The notes: a model not told the origin generated them from the sequence alone. A stretch of DNA of 64,000 nt from Streptomyces sp. AC555_RSS877 (GCF_019049245.1 NZ_JAGMUK010000054.1:62001-126000); one strand, 5' to 3'. Positions 24,283-33,928 are shown, counted from the stretch's first letter. Numbers and translations are program-made.

Positions 24283-25251
24283 ATGGAGGCGCGGCACCTG
24301 CGGTACGCACTGGCCCTCGCCGAGCACGCACACTTCGGCCGGGCGGCCAGTGCGCTGGGCATCGCGCAGCCTCCGCTGTCCAAGCAGATCGCCGACCTCG
24401 AACGGGAAGTGGGCACCCGCTTGTTCGATCGCACCCGCCAGGGGGTGTTTGCGACGGCTGCGGGAGAGGCTTTCCTATCCCGGGCACGCAGGGCGCTCGA
24501 CGAGATCACGGCGGCCTCGGTCGACGCGGCTCGGGCAGCGCGCGGCGAGACGGGACGGCTGCGCCTGGGGTTCATCGCCTCGGCTCTGCTCGAACCCCTG
24601 CCACACGTCCTTGACCGGTTCGGCCGCGAACGGCCCAACGTACGGCTGGAACTGCACGAGATGGCGACCAACCGCAGCACGGCCGCGCTCGTCGCCGGCG
24701 AACTTGACGTCGCGATCGGCCTCGGCCGTCCGCGAGGCGTCGGGGCCGAGCAGTTGGTATCGGTCCCGATCGGACACGACCACCTGGTCGCGGTCGTGAG
24801 CAGCACGCACCCGTACGCTGGGCAGTCGTCGGTGGACGTGGACCAACTACGGCGACAGCCGCTGATCGTGGCGCCGGGCGAGGACGAGCCTGCCGTCGTC
24901 ACCGGCCTGCGGACCCTGCTGGGCAAGGACTCCCCGGCGCTCTCCGGCGCGACCGTCGCGAGGGACATCCACACCATCATCGGCCTCGCCGCCTGCGGGG
25001 TGGGCGTCGGTCTGGGACCCTCCCGCATGCTGACGGCCCAACGACGGGGCACGTGGTTCTGCGAGGTGACCCCGCACACACCTCTGCCCGATCTCGTCCT
25101 GTCCTTCCAAGCCCGGGACCGCTCCCCGGCACTGAACGCCTTCCTCGACATCATCCGCCAGAACTGCCCCGAGGTCGGTGCCGCGCTCAACCACCGGCTC
25201 GGCCCACTCGGACCACAAGAGGAAGGCGACGGCGCCTTGACTTCTACCTGA
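24283..25251 (+). CDS. LysR-family transcriptional regulator
   Basis: This 322-residue LysR regulator starts from the ATG at 24283, preceded by GGGAGG. The helix-turn-helix is HFGRAASALGIAQPPLSKQI (about residues 18-37), followed by ERLFDR-type wing residues (EREVGTRLFDRTRQGVF). The effector domain is complete (RLGFIASALLEPLPHVL, then VVSSTHPYAG). It is divergent from the hydrolase/MFS operon and probably activates it in response to the hydrolase substrate or product. Confidence 0.92.
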   Translation: MEARHLRYALALAEHAHFGRAASALGIAQPPLSKQIADLEREVGTRLFDRTRQGVFATAAGEAFLSRARRALDEITAASVDAARAARGETGRLRLGFIASALLEPLPHVLDRFGRERPNVRLELHEMATNRSTAALVAGELDVAIGLGRPRGVGAEQLVSVPIGHDHLVAVVSSTHPYAGQSSVDVDQLRRQPLIVAPGEDEPAVVTGLRTLLGKDSPALSGATVARDIHTIIGLAACGVGVGLGPSRMLTAQRRGTWFCEVTPHTPLPDLVLSFQARDRSPALNAFLDIIRQNCPEVGAALNHRLGPLGPQEEGDGALTST

Positions 25252-25469
25252 CTTTGCCTCGCCGGACGAGGGGGAGGAATTCACCTCCGTTCCTGTGCTT
25301 CGGCACCGAGCTCCGCCGCACTGTCGGCACGACTGAACCAGAACCCCATCGCACGTTCACCCAGGCGTCAGCTGCGGTGAGAAGCCGTAGTCCTATCGAC
25401 CGCGAGGGGCTCGTCCGGCTACCCGCGACCTACTTTGCGGCTCGTGTCTGAGCCAGGACTCCAAGGCCG

Positions 25470-26330
25470 TCATGGAGGGATGGGGCCGCCACGGTGGGGG
25501 TGGGCCGTGTGGATGTATTTCATTGCAGTGGTGATGGAGATTCCGAAGACACGGACGAGGTGGACGGGGTCTTCGGTCTCGCGGGCCTCGTCCAGGATTC
25601 TGTCGGCGCGAACTGCGCGCAGAGTCAGACCGGCGGGATCGAAGCGCCTGTAGACGTAGTCCGCGCAGACAGGATCGGTCGTGCTGGCGGTCTGTTGGGT
25701 GACGAGAAGGTGCGAGTTGACGGTGCGTGGCCAACGCTGATGGCGGTAGCGGAGCCAGGCATGCAGCAGGGCTGCTGTGGTGTCGTCGAGGTGGACGACG
25801 TGACGGCCGTGGGGGCGGCGGATCAGAAGTTGCCGTCGGGTGAGCAGCACGTCGGAGAGGTCGAGATTGCGCAGGTCGGTGCCGCTGGTTGCGTGGAGGG
25901 CGACCAGCGCGAGAACCAGGCGGGTAGCGGGGTTGGGACTGGTCTCCAAGAGCCCGGCCAGGCGGTCGGGGGCCAGGGTTGTGGGCAGCAGTTCCTGACG
26001 GGTTGTGCGGAGTCCACGGGTGGGGTCGACGAAGACGAGCTTGGCGTGTTTCAGGGCTCGAAAGAGCGACCGGATCGCCACGGCACGCTCGTGGGCGCGT
26101 GGGCCTTTGACCGCGGTGACAGCGGCTGTGACGTCCGCTTCCGTCACCTGCCGCAAGGTGGTGTAGCGGGTGGTCCGGTCAGCGAGTGGGGTGGCCAGGT
26201 AGATGAGGTAGCGGTGCATGGTGGCGTAGTCGGTGACGCGGTGGTGGGGCCTGCTGGCGCCACGCATGACCCCGACCCACGTGCCGAGTTCGTCACTGAT
26301 TCGTGGAGGGAAGGCGGCGATGGTGCGCTG
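25470..26330 (-). pseudogene. Tyrosine-recombinase-like protein, 5'-truncated
   Basis: The minus strand reads a recombinase-like C-terminal portion: DYATMHRYLIYLATPLADRT, then ERAVAIRSLFRALKHAKLVF (core-binding-like). A catalytic-domain-like part follows, LVLALVALHATSGTDLRNLD, ending VRVFGISITTAMKYIHTAHP. The expected catalytic Arg position (GLR in active enzymes) is SGTD. A Tyr in MKYIHTAHP resembles the nucleophile region. Upstream of about 26330 the frame stays open only as antisense of the plus-strand integrase, so the N-terminus is lost. Such orphan integrase-like genes are frequent in Streptomyces. An internal ATG at 26267 could still give a shortened product. Confidence 0.7.
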
Positions 26331-27419
26331 GACGAAAGCCTCGACTCGTTGAAGGAAGCTAGGGCTGAGTACGCGAACATAATTAACCGGCGGCATGATG
26401 GGTCGCTTGTTCCGCCCAACAAGATCACCGTGAATGAGTGGCTCGACCGATGGCTGGCCATGAAAGCGGAGGACCTCGAAGAAACCACTATCTACAACTA
26501 CGGGATTACCCTGGATCGGGTTCGGGGGAGGCTCGGCAATATCCGTCTCCAGGACCTTACTGAAGAGCACGTGGAAGAGTGGAGGGACTGGGCGCTGGCG
26601 CATGGCCGCGTGCGCGGCAAAAGGGCCGGGACGCCACTCAGTGTCACGAGTGTGGATATGAGCCTCGCTCGGCTGAAGGAAGCGCTGGGGAGAGCCGTTA
26701 CCCGGCGGTTGGTGTACGTCGATGTCGCTGCGCACGTGACCATTCCCCGGAGAGCGCGCAAGGAAGAGCGGAAGACTAAAGAGGAGGTGCCGCCCTGGAA
26801 CGTCCAGGAGGTTCAGAAATTCATCCATGGAATTAGGGGTGAGCGTCTCTGTGCTGCGCTTCTTCTTTCGCTGATGGGGCTTCGTCCGGCTGAAGTCTGC
26901 GGCCTCCGGTGGGAAGACGTTGACTTGGAGAACGCCACGATCGTCATTGCCAACACGCGCACGATGATGGGCAACCGGTACGTGGTGGAGAAGGACACCA
27001 AGTCTCTTGCGGGTGAGCGGGATCTGCCGCTGCCGGCGCTGGTGCTGGGAGCCCTCAAGGCATTCCGGGCTCTCCAAGCCGAGGAGAGGCTCGCTCTGGG
27101 GGAGGCGTACACGGTGTCGGGCTACGTGCTGGCGCATGAGGCGGGCGACGCCTTCACGATCAAGCAACTTCGCCGGCGCGCGTACCGGCTTATGGAGCTT
27201 CTCGGGCTCCGTCGCGTCAGGCTCTACGACGCACGCTCGTCGTGCTTCACCTTCCTGGCCAACAACGGCGTCCCGGACCACATCCTCGCGCGATGGGCCG
27301 GACATACGAACGTAAAGACGACCAAGCGGTGGTACGTCAAGCCGGATGTAGAAGATCTTCGCGGAGCCGCCACCACTTGGGATGGCCTGCACGGGGGTGC
27401 GGCGGAGGGGCAAGAGTGA
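26331..27419 (+). pseudogene. AICE/phage-type tyrosine integrase, N-terminally truncated
   Basis: The plus strand reads an integrase of the pSAM2/phage family from about SLDSLKEARAEYANIINRRH onwards: core-binding domain (TVNEWLDRWLAMKAEDLEET), then the catalytic domain with GLRPAEVCGLRWEDV (first Arg), YDARSSCFTFLANNGVPD, ARWAGHTNVKTTKRWYVKP (GH and nucleophile Tyr). The box that is normally DARH has Ser instead of His, and the first 60 or so residues with their start codon are missing. Both defects should inactivate it. It meets the other broken integrase head to head at about 26330. It is visibly less GC-rich than the flanks. Confidence 0.75.
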
Positions 27420-27523
27420 GCCACGTGGACTATGAGCCGAGCGACTTCCGCGCCGTATGGCCTGCAGGATTGGGGCGAGGGGGCTTCGGAGTCCGCTTGC
27501 TGGTTTTGGGCCGGTGGCTGTAA
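27416..27523 (+). CDS. Short ORF coupled to the integrase remnant
   Basis: A GTG at 27416 overlaps the integrase stop (GTGA) and has AGGGG 6 nt upstream. It encodes 35 residues (starting VSHVDYEPSDFRAVWP). I do not recognise it. Small genes in this place often belong to the integration module. The end is hydrophobic (RLLVLGRWL). Confidence 0.3.
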   Translation: MSHVDYEPSDFRAVWPAGLGRGGFGVRLLVLGRWL

Positions 27524-27552
27524 CTGAGAGCATCCGGCTACGGCCACGCCGT

Positions 27553-27759
27553 CTACCAAGCGTTCACCGTGTGGTGTTTAAGCTGCTGTTGGGCGGGATT
27601 TCGGAAGGTTTCCAGGTGGATCAGGCCGAGCTTCATTCGTGCCACCACACTCGATGCTGCTTCCTGAACCGCCTGGAAGCCGTGATCAAAGAGGAAAGCG
27701 TTGCTCGTAGCGACTGAAGGAGGGCACTCGCCCGGAGGGCCCACTGCCGACACGGCCAC
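27553..27759 (-). other. Unrecognised minus-strand open frame
   Basis: The frame reads NAFLFDHGFQAVQEAASSVV and RMKLGLIHLETFRNPAQQQ up to a stop at 27553. The composition looks protein-like and less GC-rich than the neighbours, but no clear start or ribosome site is seen. It may be the end of a lost gene at the junction between the accessory block and the core genes. The rest of 27524-27876 shows no gene and no tRNA. Confidence 0.2.
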
Positions 27760-27876
27760 GAGTACATGCCGGAGAATGTATACCTGGGTTCTCGTTGGCA
27801 GGACCGGAGCGGGTCAAGGCCCGCTAGGTCGACCCCGGCGATGTGACATCTCGTGACAGATGAGAGGCTCAGACGG

Positions 27877-29178
27877 GTGAGCGAGACACCACCGAACACC
27901 CTGCAATACCGCTTTGACGGGCCAGAAGACGCCCCGGTCCTGATCCTGGGTCCTTCCCTGGGTACCACATGGCACATGTGGGACCGGCAGGTTCCCGAGC
28001 TGGCCAAGCAGTGGCGTGTCTTCCGGTTCGACCTGCCCGGACACGGCGGCGCCCCCGCCTACCCGGCCGGCTCGGTCGCCGACCTGAGCACCCGGCTGCT
28101 GGCCACGCTCGACGCCCTGGGCGTGCAGCGCTTCGGCTACGCGGGCTGCGCGCTCGGCGGCGCGGTCGGCATCGAGCTGGCCCTGCGCCACCCCGAGCGG
28201 GTCGCCTCGCTCGCCCTGATCGCCGCCTCGCCGCGCTTCGGCACGGCCGACGAGTTCCGGCAGCGCGGGGTGATCGTCCGGACCAACGGGCTCGACCCGA
28301 TCGCCCGCAGCTCCCCGGACCGCTGGTTCACCGGCGGGTTCGCCGCCGCGCAGCCCGCGATCACCGAGTGGGCCGTGCAGATGGTGCGCACCACCGACCC
28401 CGGCTGCTACATCGCGGCCTGCGAGGCGCTGGCCTCGTTCGACGTGCGGCCCGAACTCGGCCGGGTCGGTGTGCCGACCCTGGTCCTGGTCGGCTCGGAC
28501 GACCAGGTCACCGGCCCCGCCGAGGCCCGCACCCTGGTCGCGGGCATCCCGGACGCCCGCCTCGCCGTCGTCCCCGGCGCCTCCCACCTGGTGCCGGTCG
28601 AACAGCCCGCCGCCGTCACCGACCTTCTGGTGAGGCATTTCTCCACCGCCTGGCAGCCCGCCTTCGACTCCACCACCGGCCAGATGGCGGCCATCGTCGC
28701 GTCACCGGTCAAGCCGGTGCTGTCGGCCGCGCCGCCGCAGCCCGCGCCCCGCGCCGAGATCGCCGCGGCCACGGCGCAGCCCCAGGTCATGGGCCGCCCA
28801 GACCCCTACGACGCCGGCCTCAAGGTCCGCCGCGAGGTGCTGGGCGACGCGCACGTCGACCGGGCCCTCGCGCAGGCCGACGAGTTCTCCGGGGACTTCC
28901 AGGAGTTCCTCACCCGCTACGCCTGGGGCGAGATCTGGGACCGGCCCGGCCTCGACCGCCGCTCCCGCAGCTGCGTCACCCTCACCGCCCTGGTCGCCGG
29001 CGGTCACCTGGACGAGCTGGCCTTCCACACCCGCGCCGCGCTGCGCAACGGCCTCACCCCGGCCGAGATCAAGGAGGTGCTGCTGCAGGCGGCCGTGTAC
29101 TGCGGCGTACCGGCGGCCAACAGCGCGTTCAAGGTGGCCCAGCAGGTCATCCGCGAGGAGACCACCCCGACCGAATGA
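27877..29178 (+). CDS. pcaL: 3-oxoadipate enol-lactonase / 4-carboxymuconolactone decarboxylase fusion
   Basis: This bifunctional enzyme of the protocatechuate branch of the beta-ketoadipate pathway has an alpha/beta-hydrolase enol-lactonase at residues 1-260 (PSLGTTWHMWDRQ, GSDDQV acid, GASHLVPVEQP His). After a Pro/Ala linker comes a carboxymuconolactone decarboxylase domain (about 310-430; RSRSCVTLTALVAGGHLDEL, then HTRAALRNGLTPAEI). The fusion is the usual actinobacterial PcaL. The nucleophile elbow reads AGCALGG, so Cys91 stands where Ser is typical. I chose the GTG at 27877 (GAGAGG 9 nt upstream); GTG 27853 is an alternative. No other pca genes are in view. Confidence 0.88.
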   Translation: MSETPPNTLQYRFDGPEDAPVLILGPSLGTTWHMWDRQVPELAKQWRVFRFDLPGHGGAPAYPAGSVADLSTRLLATLDALGVQRFGYAGCALGGAVGIELALRHPERVASLALIAASPRFGTADEFRQRGVIVRTNGLDPIARSSPDRWFTGGFAAAQPAITEWAVQMVRTTDPGCYIAACEALASFDVRPELGRVGVPTLVLVGSDDQVTGPAEARTLVAGIPDARLAVVPGASHLVPVEQPAAVTDLLVRHFSTAWQPAFDSTTGQMAAIVASPVKPVLSAAPPQPAPRAEIAAATAQPQVMGRPDPYDAGLKVRREVLGDAHVDRALAQADEFSGDFQEFLTRYAWGEIWDRPGLDRRSRSCVTLTALVAGGHLDELAFHTRAALRNGLTPAEIKEVLLQAAVYCGVPAANSAFKVAQQVIREETTPTE

Positions 29179-29211
29179 GCCCCCTGCCGTGGCCGGGGCA
29201 GGATGGAAGCC

Positions 29212-29847
29212 ATGAAGCTCACGAAGAAGTCGCACGCCTGCGTCCGCCTCGAGAAGGACGGACACACGCTCGTCCTCGACCCCGGCGGATTCAGCGAGAC
29301 GGACGCCGCGGTCGGCGCGGACGCCATCCTGATCACCCACGAGCACCCCGACCACTTCAACGAGGAGCGGCTGCGGGCCGCAATGGAGGCCAACCCGGCC
29401 GCCGAGATCTGGACCCTCAGGTCGGTCGCGGAAAAGATCTCCACCGCCTTCCCGGGCCGCGTCCACACCGTCGGCCACGGAGACACCTTCACCGCCGCCG
29501 GCTTCGACGTCCAGGTCCACGGCGAACTGCACGCCGTGATCCACCCGGACATCCCGCGCATCACCAACGTCGGCTACCTCGTGGACGACGGCCGGGTCTT
29601 CCACCCCGGCGACGCCCTCACCGTCCCGGACCGGTCCGTGGAGACGCTGATGCTTCCGGTGATGGCCCCGTGGAGCAAGATCTCCGAGGTCATCGACTAC
29701 GTCCGTGAGGTCGGGCCGCAACGCGCGTACGACATCCACGACGCCCTCCTCACCGACCTCGCCCGCCCGATCTACGACAACCAGATCGGCGCCCTCGGCG
29801 GCTCGAAGCACCTGCGGCTGACGCCGGGGGAGTCGGCCGAAGTATGA
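29212..29847 (+). CDS. UlaG-like metallo-beta-lactamase-fold hydrolase
   Basis: This 211-residue MBL-superfamily protein is of the UlaG-like branch. Motifs are LDPGGFSET, ITHEHPDHFNEERL (HxHxDH), HAVIHPDIP, HPGDALT and YDIHDALL, which together supply the metal ligands. The ATG at 29212 opens with MKLTKKSHACVRLEKDG, as in relatives, and GGAAG is just upstream. The substrate is unknown. It follows pcaL with a 33-nt gap and precedes the exonuclease III gene. Confidence 0.85.
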   Translation: MKLTKKSHACVRLEKDGHTLVLDPGGFSETDAAVGADAILITHEHPDHFNEERLRAAMEANPAAEIWTLRSVAEKISTAFPGRVHTVGHGDTFTAAGFDVQVHGELHAVIHPDIPRITNVGYLVDDGRVFHPGDALTVPDRSVETLMLPVMAPWSKISEVIDYVREVGPQRAYDIHDALLTDLARPIYDNQIGALGGSKHLRLTPGESAEV

Positions 29848-29880
29848 CGGCCCCGGGCCCCGGCACCCGGGCGGGCCGGG

Positions 29881-29910
29881 TTGTCAGACCCTCCCGGTAG
29901 GTTGTCAGGC
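29881..29910 (+). promoter_or_regulatory. Putative DNA-damage (PafBC/RecA-NDp-type) promoter of xth
   Basis: TTGTCAGAC, 8 nt, then TAGGTT match the actinobacterial RecA-independent DNA-damage promoter pattern TTGTCRGTG-N8-TANNNT in 7 of the 9 upstream positions and all fixed -10 positions. The -10 ends at 29903, 7 nt before the ATG at 29911, so the transcript would be leaderless. That fits the lack of a good ribosome site. Confidence 0.55.
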
Positions 29911-30690
29911 ATGCGCATCGCGACCTGGAACGTGAACTCGATCACCGCCCGCCTGCCGAGGCTGCTGGCCTGGCTGGAGAGCAGCGGCACCGACGTGCTG
30001 TGCCTCCAGGAGGCCAAGGTCGCCGAGGAGCAGTTCCCGCTCGACCAGCTGCGCGAGCTGGGCTACGAGGCGGCGGTGCACGCCACCGGCCGGTGGAACG
30101 GCGTGGCGGTGCTCTCCCGCGTCGGTGTCGAGGACGTGGTCAAGGGCCTGCCGGGCGACCCCGGCTTCGACGGCGCCCCCGAGCCCCGGGCCATCTCCGC
30201 GACCTGCGGCCCGGTCCGCGTCTGGTCGGTGTACGTGCCGAACGGCCGCGAGGTGGACCACCCGCACTACGCCTACAAACTGCTGTGGTTCGAGGCCCTG
30301 AAGGCGGCCGTCGCGGGCGACGCGGCGGGCAGCCGCCCGTTCGCGGTGATGGGCGACTACAACGTGGCCCCGACGGACGACGACGTGTACGACAGGTCGG
30401 CCTTCGAGGGCTCCACCCACGTCACTCCGGCCGAGCGTGCCGCCCTGGCCTCCTTGCGCGAGGCGGGCCTGTCGGACGTGGTCCCGAGGCCCCTGAAGTA
30501 CGAGCACCCGTTCACGTACTGGGACTACCGTCAGCTCTGCTTCCCCAAGAACCGCGGCATGCGCATCGACCTGGTGTACGGCAACGAGCCGTTCGCCAAG
30601 TCCGTCACCGACGCGTACGTGGACCGCGAGGAGCGCAAGGGCAAGGGCGCGTCGGACCACGCGCCGGTCGTGGTGGACCTGGACGTGTAG
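29911..30690 (+). CDS. xth: Exodeoxyribonuclease III
   Basis: This 259-residue Mg-dependent AP endonuclease and 3'-5' exonuclease acts in base-excision repair. The family motifs are present: MRIATWNVNSI, CLQEAK (metal Glu), VYVPNG, MGDYNVAP (catalytic Asp-Asn) and the terminal SDHAPVVVDLDV (catalytic Asp-His). The ATG at 29911 gives the standard N-terminus. The putative damage-type promoter directly before it agrees with a repair role. Its last 160 bp overlap the 3' end of the opposite-strand SGNH gene. Confidence 0.93.
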   Translation: MRIATWNVNSITARLPRLLAWLESSGTDVLCLQEAKVAEEQFPLDQLRELGYEAAVHATGRWNGVAVLSRVGVEDVVKGLPGDPGFDGAPEPRAISATCGPVRVWSVYVPNGREVDHPHYAYKLLWFEALKAAVAGDAAGSRPFAVMGDYNVAPTDDDVYDRSAFEGSTHVTPAERAALASLREAGLSDVVPRPLKYEHPFTYWDYRQLCFPKNRGMRIDLVYGNEPFAKSVTDAYVDREERKGKGASDHAPVVVDLDV

Positions 30691-32459
30691 CCGCCTCCCA
30701 CGAGCAGTCGCAGATCCACCGAGCCGGCCAGCGCGGCGAGCCCCGCGTCGCCCGGATGCAGATGGTCCCCGCTGTCGTACGCGGGCAGCATCCGGGCGGG
30801 ACGGGCGGGATCGCTCAGTACGCCGTCGAAGTCGAGCACGCCGTCGAACGCGCCGGTGTCGCGGATCCACGCGTTGACCGCGACCCGTTGGGCGTCGACG
30901 GCGGCCGTGCAGCGCCCCTCGCCCTCGCAGGGCGGGATCGTGGCCGCCAGCATCCGCAGCCCGCGGGCGTGCCCGCGCTCGGCGAGCTCCCGAAGTCCCG
31001 CGATCACCTGCTCCGCCGCGGCCCCCCACCGCAGGTCGTTGACCCCCTCGAACACGACCGCCGTACGCGCGGACGTCTGCGCGAGGACGTCCCGGTCGAA
31101 CCGGTTCAGGGCGCTCACCCCGCCCGTGTCCGGGGAGACGCCGTCACCGGGATAACGGTCGGCGACCACACGGTTCGCGGAGATCCCCTGGTTCAGCACT
31201 CCATAGTGCGGGACCACACTCTGGTTCAGCAGACGGGTGGCCAGCGCATTGGGCCACCGACGGTTGGCGTCCACCGTGGACCTGTCCCCGTCGGTGACCG
31301 AGTCTCCGAGCAGTACCACGGACCCCGGCCCGCCGCCCACGTCGAGGCCGGTCAGCAGCGGCCAGCTCGTCACCACCGACGTGTACGCCGCCTCGGACGC
31401 GTCCGCCGAGTGATCGCCCGGCTCGCTCAGGTACGACCGCTGCGCCGCGAGCCGGTGGACGGGCGCCGCGGACACCGCCTCGGGCAGATGGAAGCTGATC
31501 AGCAGGTTGGCGTCCGCCGGCACCGCGAAGCCGAGCGGATCGCTGAACAGCTGGGCTCCCGCGGGGATCTCGGCGCCGGGCGCACCCCGGAAGGACACCG
31601 GCACCGGCACGTGCCGCGCGGCCGCGCCCGCCGCCTGTACCGCCACCGTCGCGCTCCCGACGCGTACCGGTGCCGCGGCGAAGGTGTTGTCGAACCGCAG
31701 CCGCACCCGAGGCCCGCCCGCGGACGTGTGCACCACGAGCCGGAGCGTCCGGTCGGACCAGGGCCCCACAGCCGGGTAGCCGGAGGTCGCGGCCGCCCAA
31801 CTCCCCGTCCAGCCGGGCGTGCCGGCCCGCACCGACAGTGCGAACACGTGCAGGCCGGCCGTGTCCGGCAGCCGTACCGAGACGACCCGGCGCCCCGGCG
31901 CAAGCGGCACTGTCACGACGTACAGCCGGGCCTGCTCGGTGAGTTGGCCGTCGGGTGTGTTGAGATGCGGGAGGGCCACCGCCTTGGTGGCGAGCGGGCC
32001 GCGGCGCCAGTCGGGGGCGGTCAGCCGGTACGGGGAGCGGGTGCCGTCGGCGTACGCGACCGTGCCCGTGCCGCTCGCCTGGTCCCCGGCCGTGCCCGCG
32101 ACCAGGAAGGCGAGCGCGTCACCGCGGCCGCCCAGCCGGACGTCCTGACCGGCGGCCCGCACGTTGTCCGGTTCGCCCGCCCCTCGCCTCGGCCAGGTCA
32201 GCCGGGCTCCCTGCACGGTGATCGTGCGGCCGGGCGTCCAGCCGGCGGCCGTGAGGTCCCGTGCCGACAGGGAGGCGCCGGACCCGTCGAAGTCCGCCTC
32301 GCCGGGCCGGGCGTCGTCGCTGACCGCCGTGTTGTCGAAGAGCCGCTCCAAGGGGAGGGGATCCGCCCGGCCTTCGGGGACCGCTGATGCGGCGCTCTGA
32401 GGCAACAGGGCCGCGCACAGGGACAGAACGACCGCACAACCCCGGACCCATCGGCGCAC
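30531..32459 (-). CDS. Secreted SGNH/GDSL-type hydrolase
   Basis: This 642-residue secreted protein has a signal peptide (RGCAVVLSLCAALLPQSAASA). A roughly 330-residue beta-rich N-terminal part follows, and then an SGNH hydrolase domain (VVLLGDSVTDGDRS block I, NQGISANRV, FEGVNDLRWG, and the His motif DHLHPGDAG). Relatives act on acylated or pectin-type polysaccharides. The GTG start at 32459 has GGAGG 8 nt upstream. The frame runs on past the xth stop, so about 53 C-terminal residues are encoded antisense to xth. A natural end near VDLRLLVGGG would be expected from the domain. Confidence 0.88.
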   Translation of the reverse strand: MRRWVRGCAVVLSLCAALLPQSAASAVPEGRADPLPLERLFDNTAVSDDARPGEADFDGSGASLSARDLTAAGWTPGRTITVQGARLTWPRRGAGEPDNVRAAGQDVRLGGRGDALAFLVAGTAGDQASGTGTVAYADGTRSPYRLTAPDWRRGPLATKAVALPHLNTPDGQLTEQARLYVVTVPLAPGRRVVSVRLPDTAGLHVFALSVRAGTPGWTGSWAAATSGYPAVGPWSDRTLRLVVHTSAGGPRVRLRFDNTFAAAPVRVGSATVAVQAAGAAARHVPVPVSFRGAPGAEIPAGAQLFSDPLGFAVPADANLLISFHLPEAVSAAPVHRLAAQRSYLSEPGDHSADASEAAYTSVVTSWPLLTGLDVGGGPGSVVLLGDSVTDGDRSTVDANRRWPNALATRLLNQSVVPHYGVLNQGISANRVVADRYPGDGVSPDTGGVSALNRFDRDVLAQTSARTAVVFEGVNDLRWGAAAEQVIAGLRELAERGHARGLRMLAATIPPCEGEGRCTAAVDAQRVAVNAWIRDTGAFDGVLDFDGVLSDPARPARMLPAYDSGDHLHPGDAGLAALAGSVDLRLLVGGGYTSRSTTTGAWSDAPLPLRSSRSTYASVTDLANGSLPYTRSMRMPRFLGKQS

Positions 32460-32634
32460 GACCGACTCCTCCCGATCACGACCCGCTCACGACGAGACGG
32501 AAGACGCATCGTGAAGCTAGAGAGACGCCGGTGACGCGTCAACGAGCCATGCGCGAACGCGGCGTGAAGTCGACCGGAATCGACGGCCCGCGCGCCTGTG
32601 GTGCGCACGGCGGTGCGGATGACACGCTGGGCGT

Positions 32635-33042
32635 ATGAAGATCCCTTTTCTGGGCAACCGGCGTGACAAGCCCGGCGCCCCCGACCCCGAGGGCATCGCC
32701 GAACTCCTCTCCGAATGCGAACTGCTGCGTTCCCAGGCGTCCCGGGAGGGCGTCCAACTCGACGACACGGTCGCCTCGTTGGAGGCACTGGACCAGCTGG
32801 TGCCGCGCTGGCGCGACGACGAGGAGGTGCTGCCGTGGCTCGGCAACGACGCCGGGCTCTATCTCGGCACGGTCATCGTGCGCACGGTTCCCGGCGCCGC
32901 GTGGGACCTGTGGCCAGACGGCCAGCCCGTCATCCGGCTGGCCTCCGGCCGCGAGTTCGACGTCGTGGCCGCCGGGCACGAGTGGGCCGGCAGCGGGGTG
33001 CCCGAGCTCTCGCAGCTGTACGCCGAAGTCGCCGAAGCGTGA
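32635..33042 (+). CDS. DUF6278 family protein
   Basis: This 135-residue soluble protein is of a Streptomyces-specific hypothetical family (DUF6278 type). Typical segments are EGIAELLSECELLRSQASRE, then LEALDQLVPRWRDDEEVLPW and NDAGLYLGTVIVRTVPGAAW, ending ELSQLYAEVAE. It has no signal peptide or membrane helix, and its function is unknown. It stands alone between the secreted SGNH gene (divergent) and gluA. Confidence 0.8.
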   Translation: MKIPFLGNRRDKPGAPDPEGIAELLSECELLRSQASREGVQLDDTVASLEALDQLVPRWRDDEEVLPWLGNDAGLYLGTVIVRTVPGAAWDLWPDGQPVIRLASGREFDVVAAGHEWAGSGVPELSQLYAEVAEA

Positions 33043-33167
33043 ATCTCCGGACCCAGGTCGACGTAAATACGGCTAATGCCCGGAAAGTGCGTGTCGTGCC
33101 ATGGCTGCGATCTTGCCCGGATAGGTTGCGGCAACTACGACACAGCTGAGAGTGAGTAGGGCTGGGC

Positions 33168-33911
<744 letters not shown>

Positions 33912-33928
33912 GCGGGGGAGTACGCACC

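Noticed and set aside
25494..26330. Long plus-strand frame joined to the integrase, apparently giving a 641-residue protein
   Set aside because: The first 280 or so codons are the antisense of the minus-strand integrase-like fragment and have no domain character. The true integrase part begins near 26331.
26400..27533. Minus-strand open frame extending the 25470 fragment to 687 residues
   Set aside because: The upstream part is the antisense of the plus-strand integrase catalytic domain, so it is not coding.
27420..27876. tRNA gene or att site next to the integrase
   Set aside because: I found no cloverleaf-forming sequence or obvious direct repeat within the visible flank.
30000..32387. 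795-codon plus-strand frame across xth and the SGNH gene
   Set aside because: It is an Arg/Gly/Pro-rich mirror frame of two well-supported genes, as is usual in high-GC DNA.
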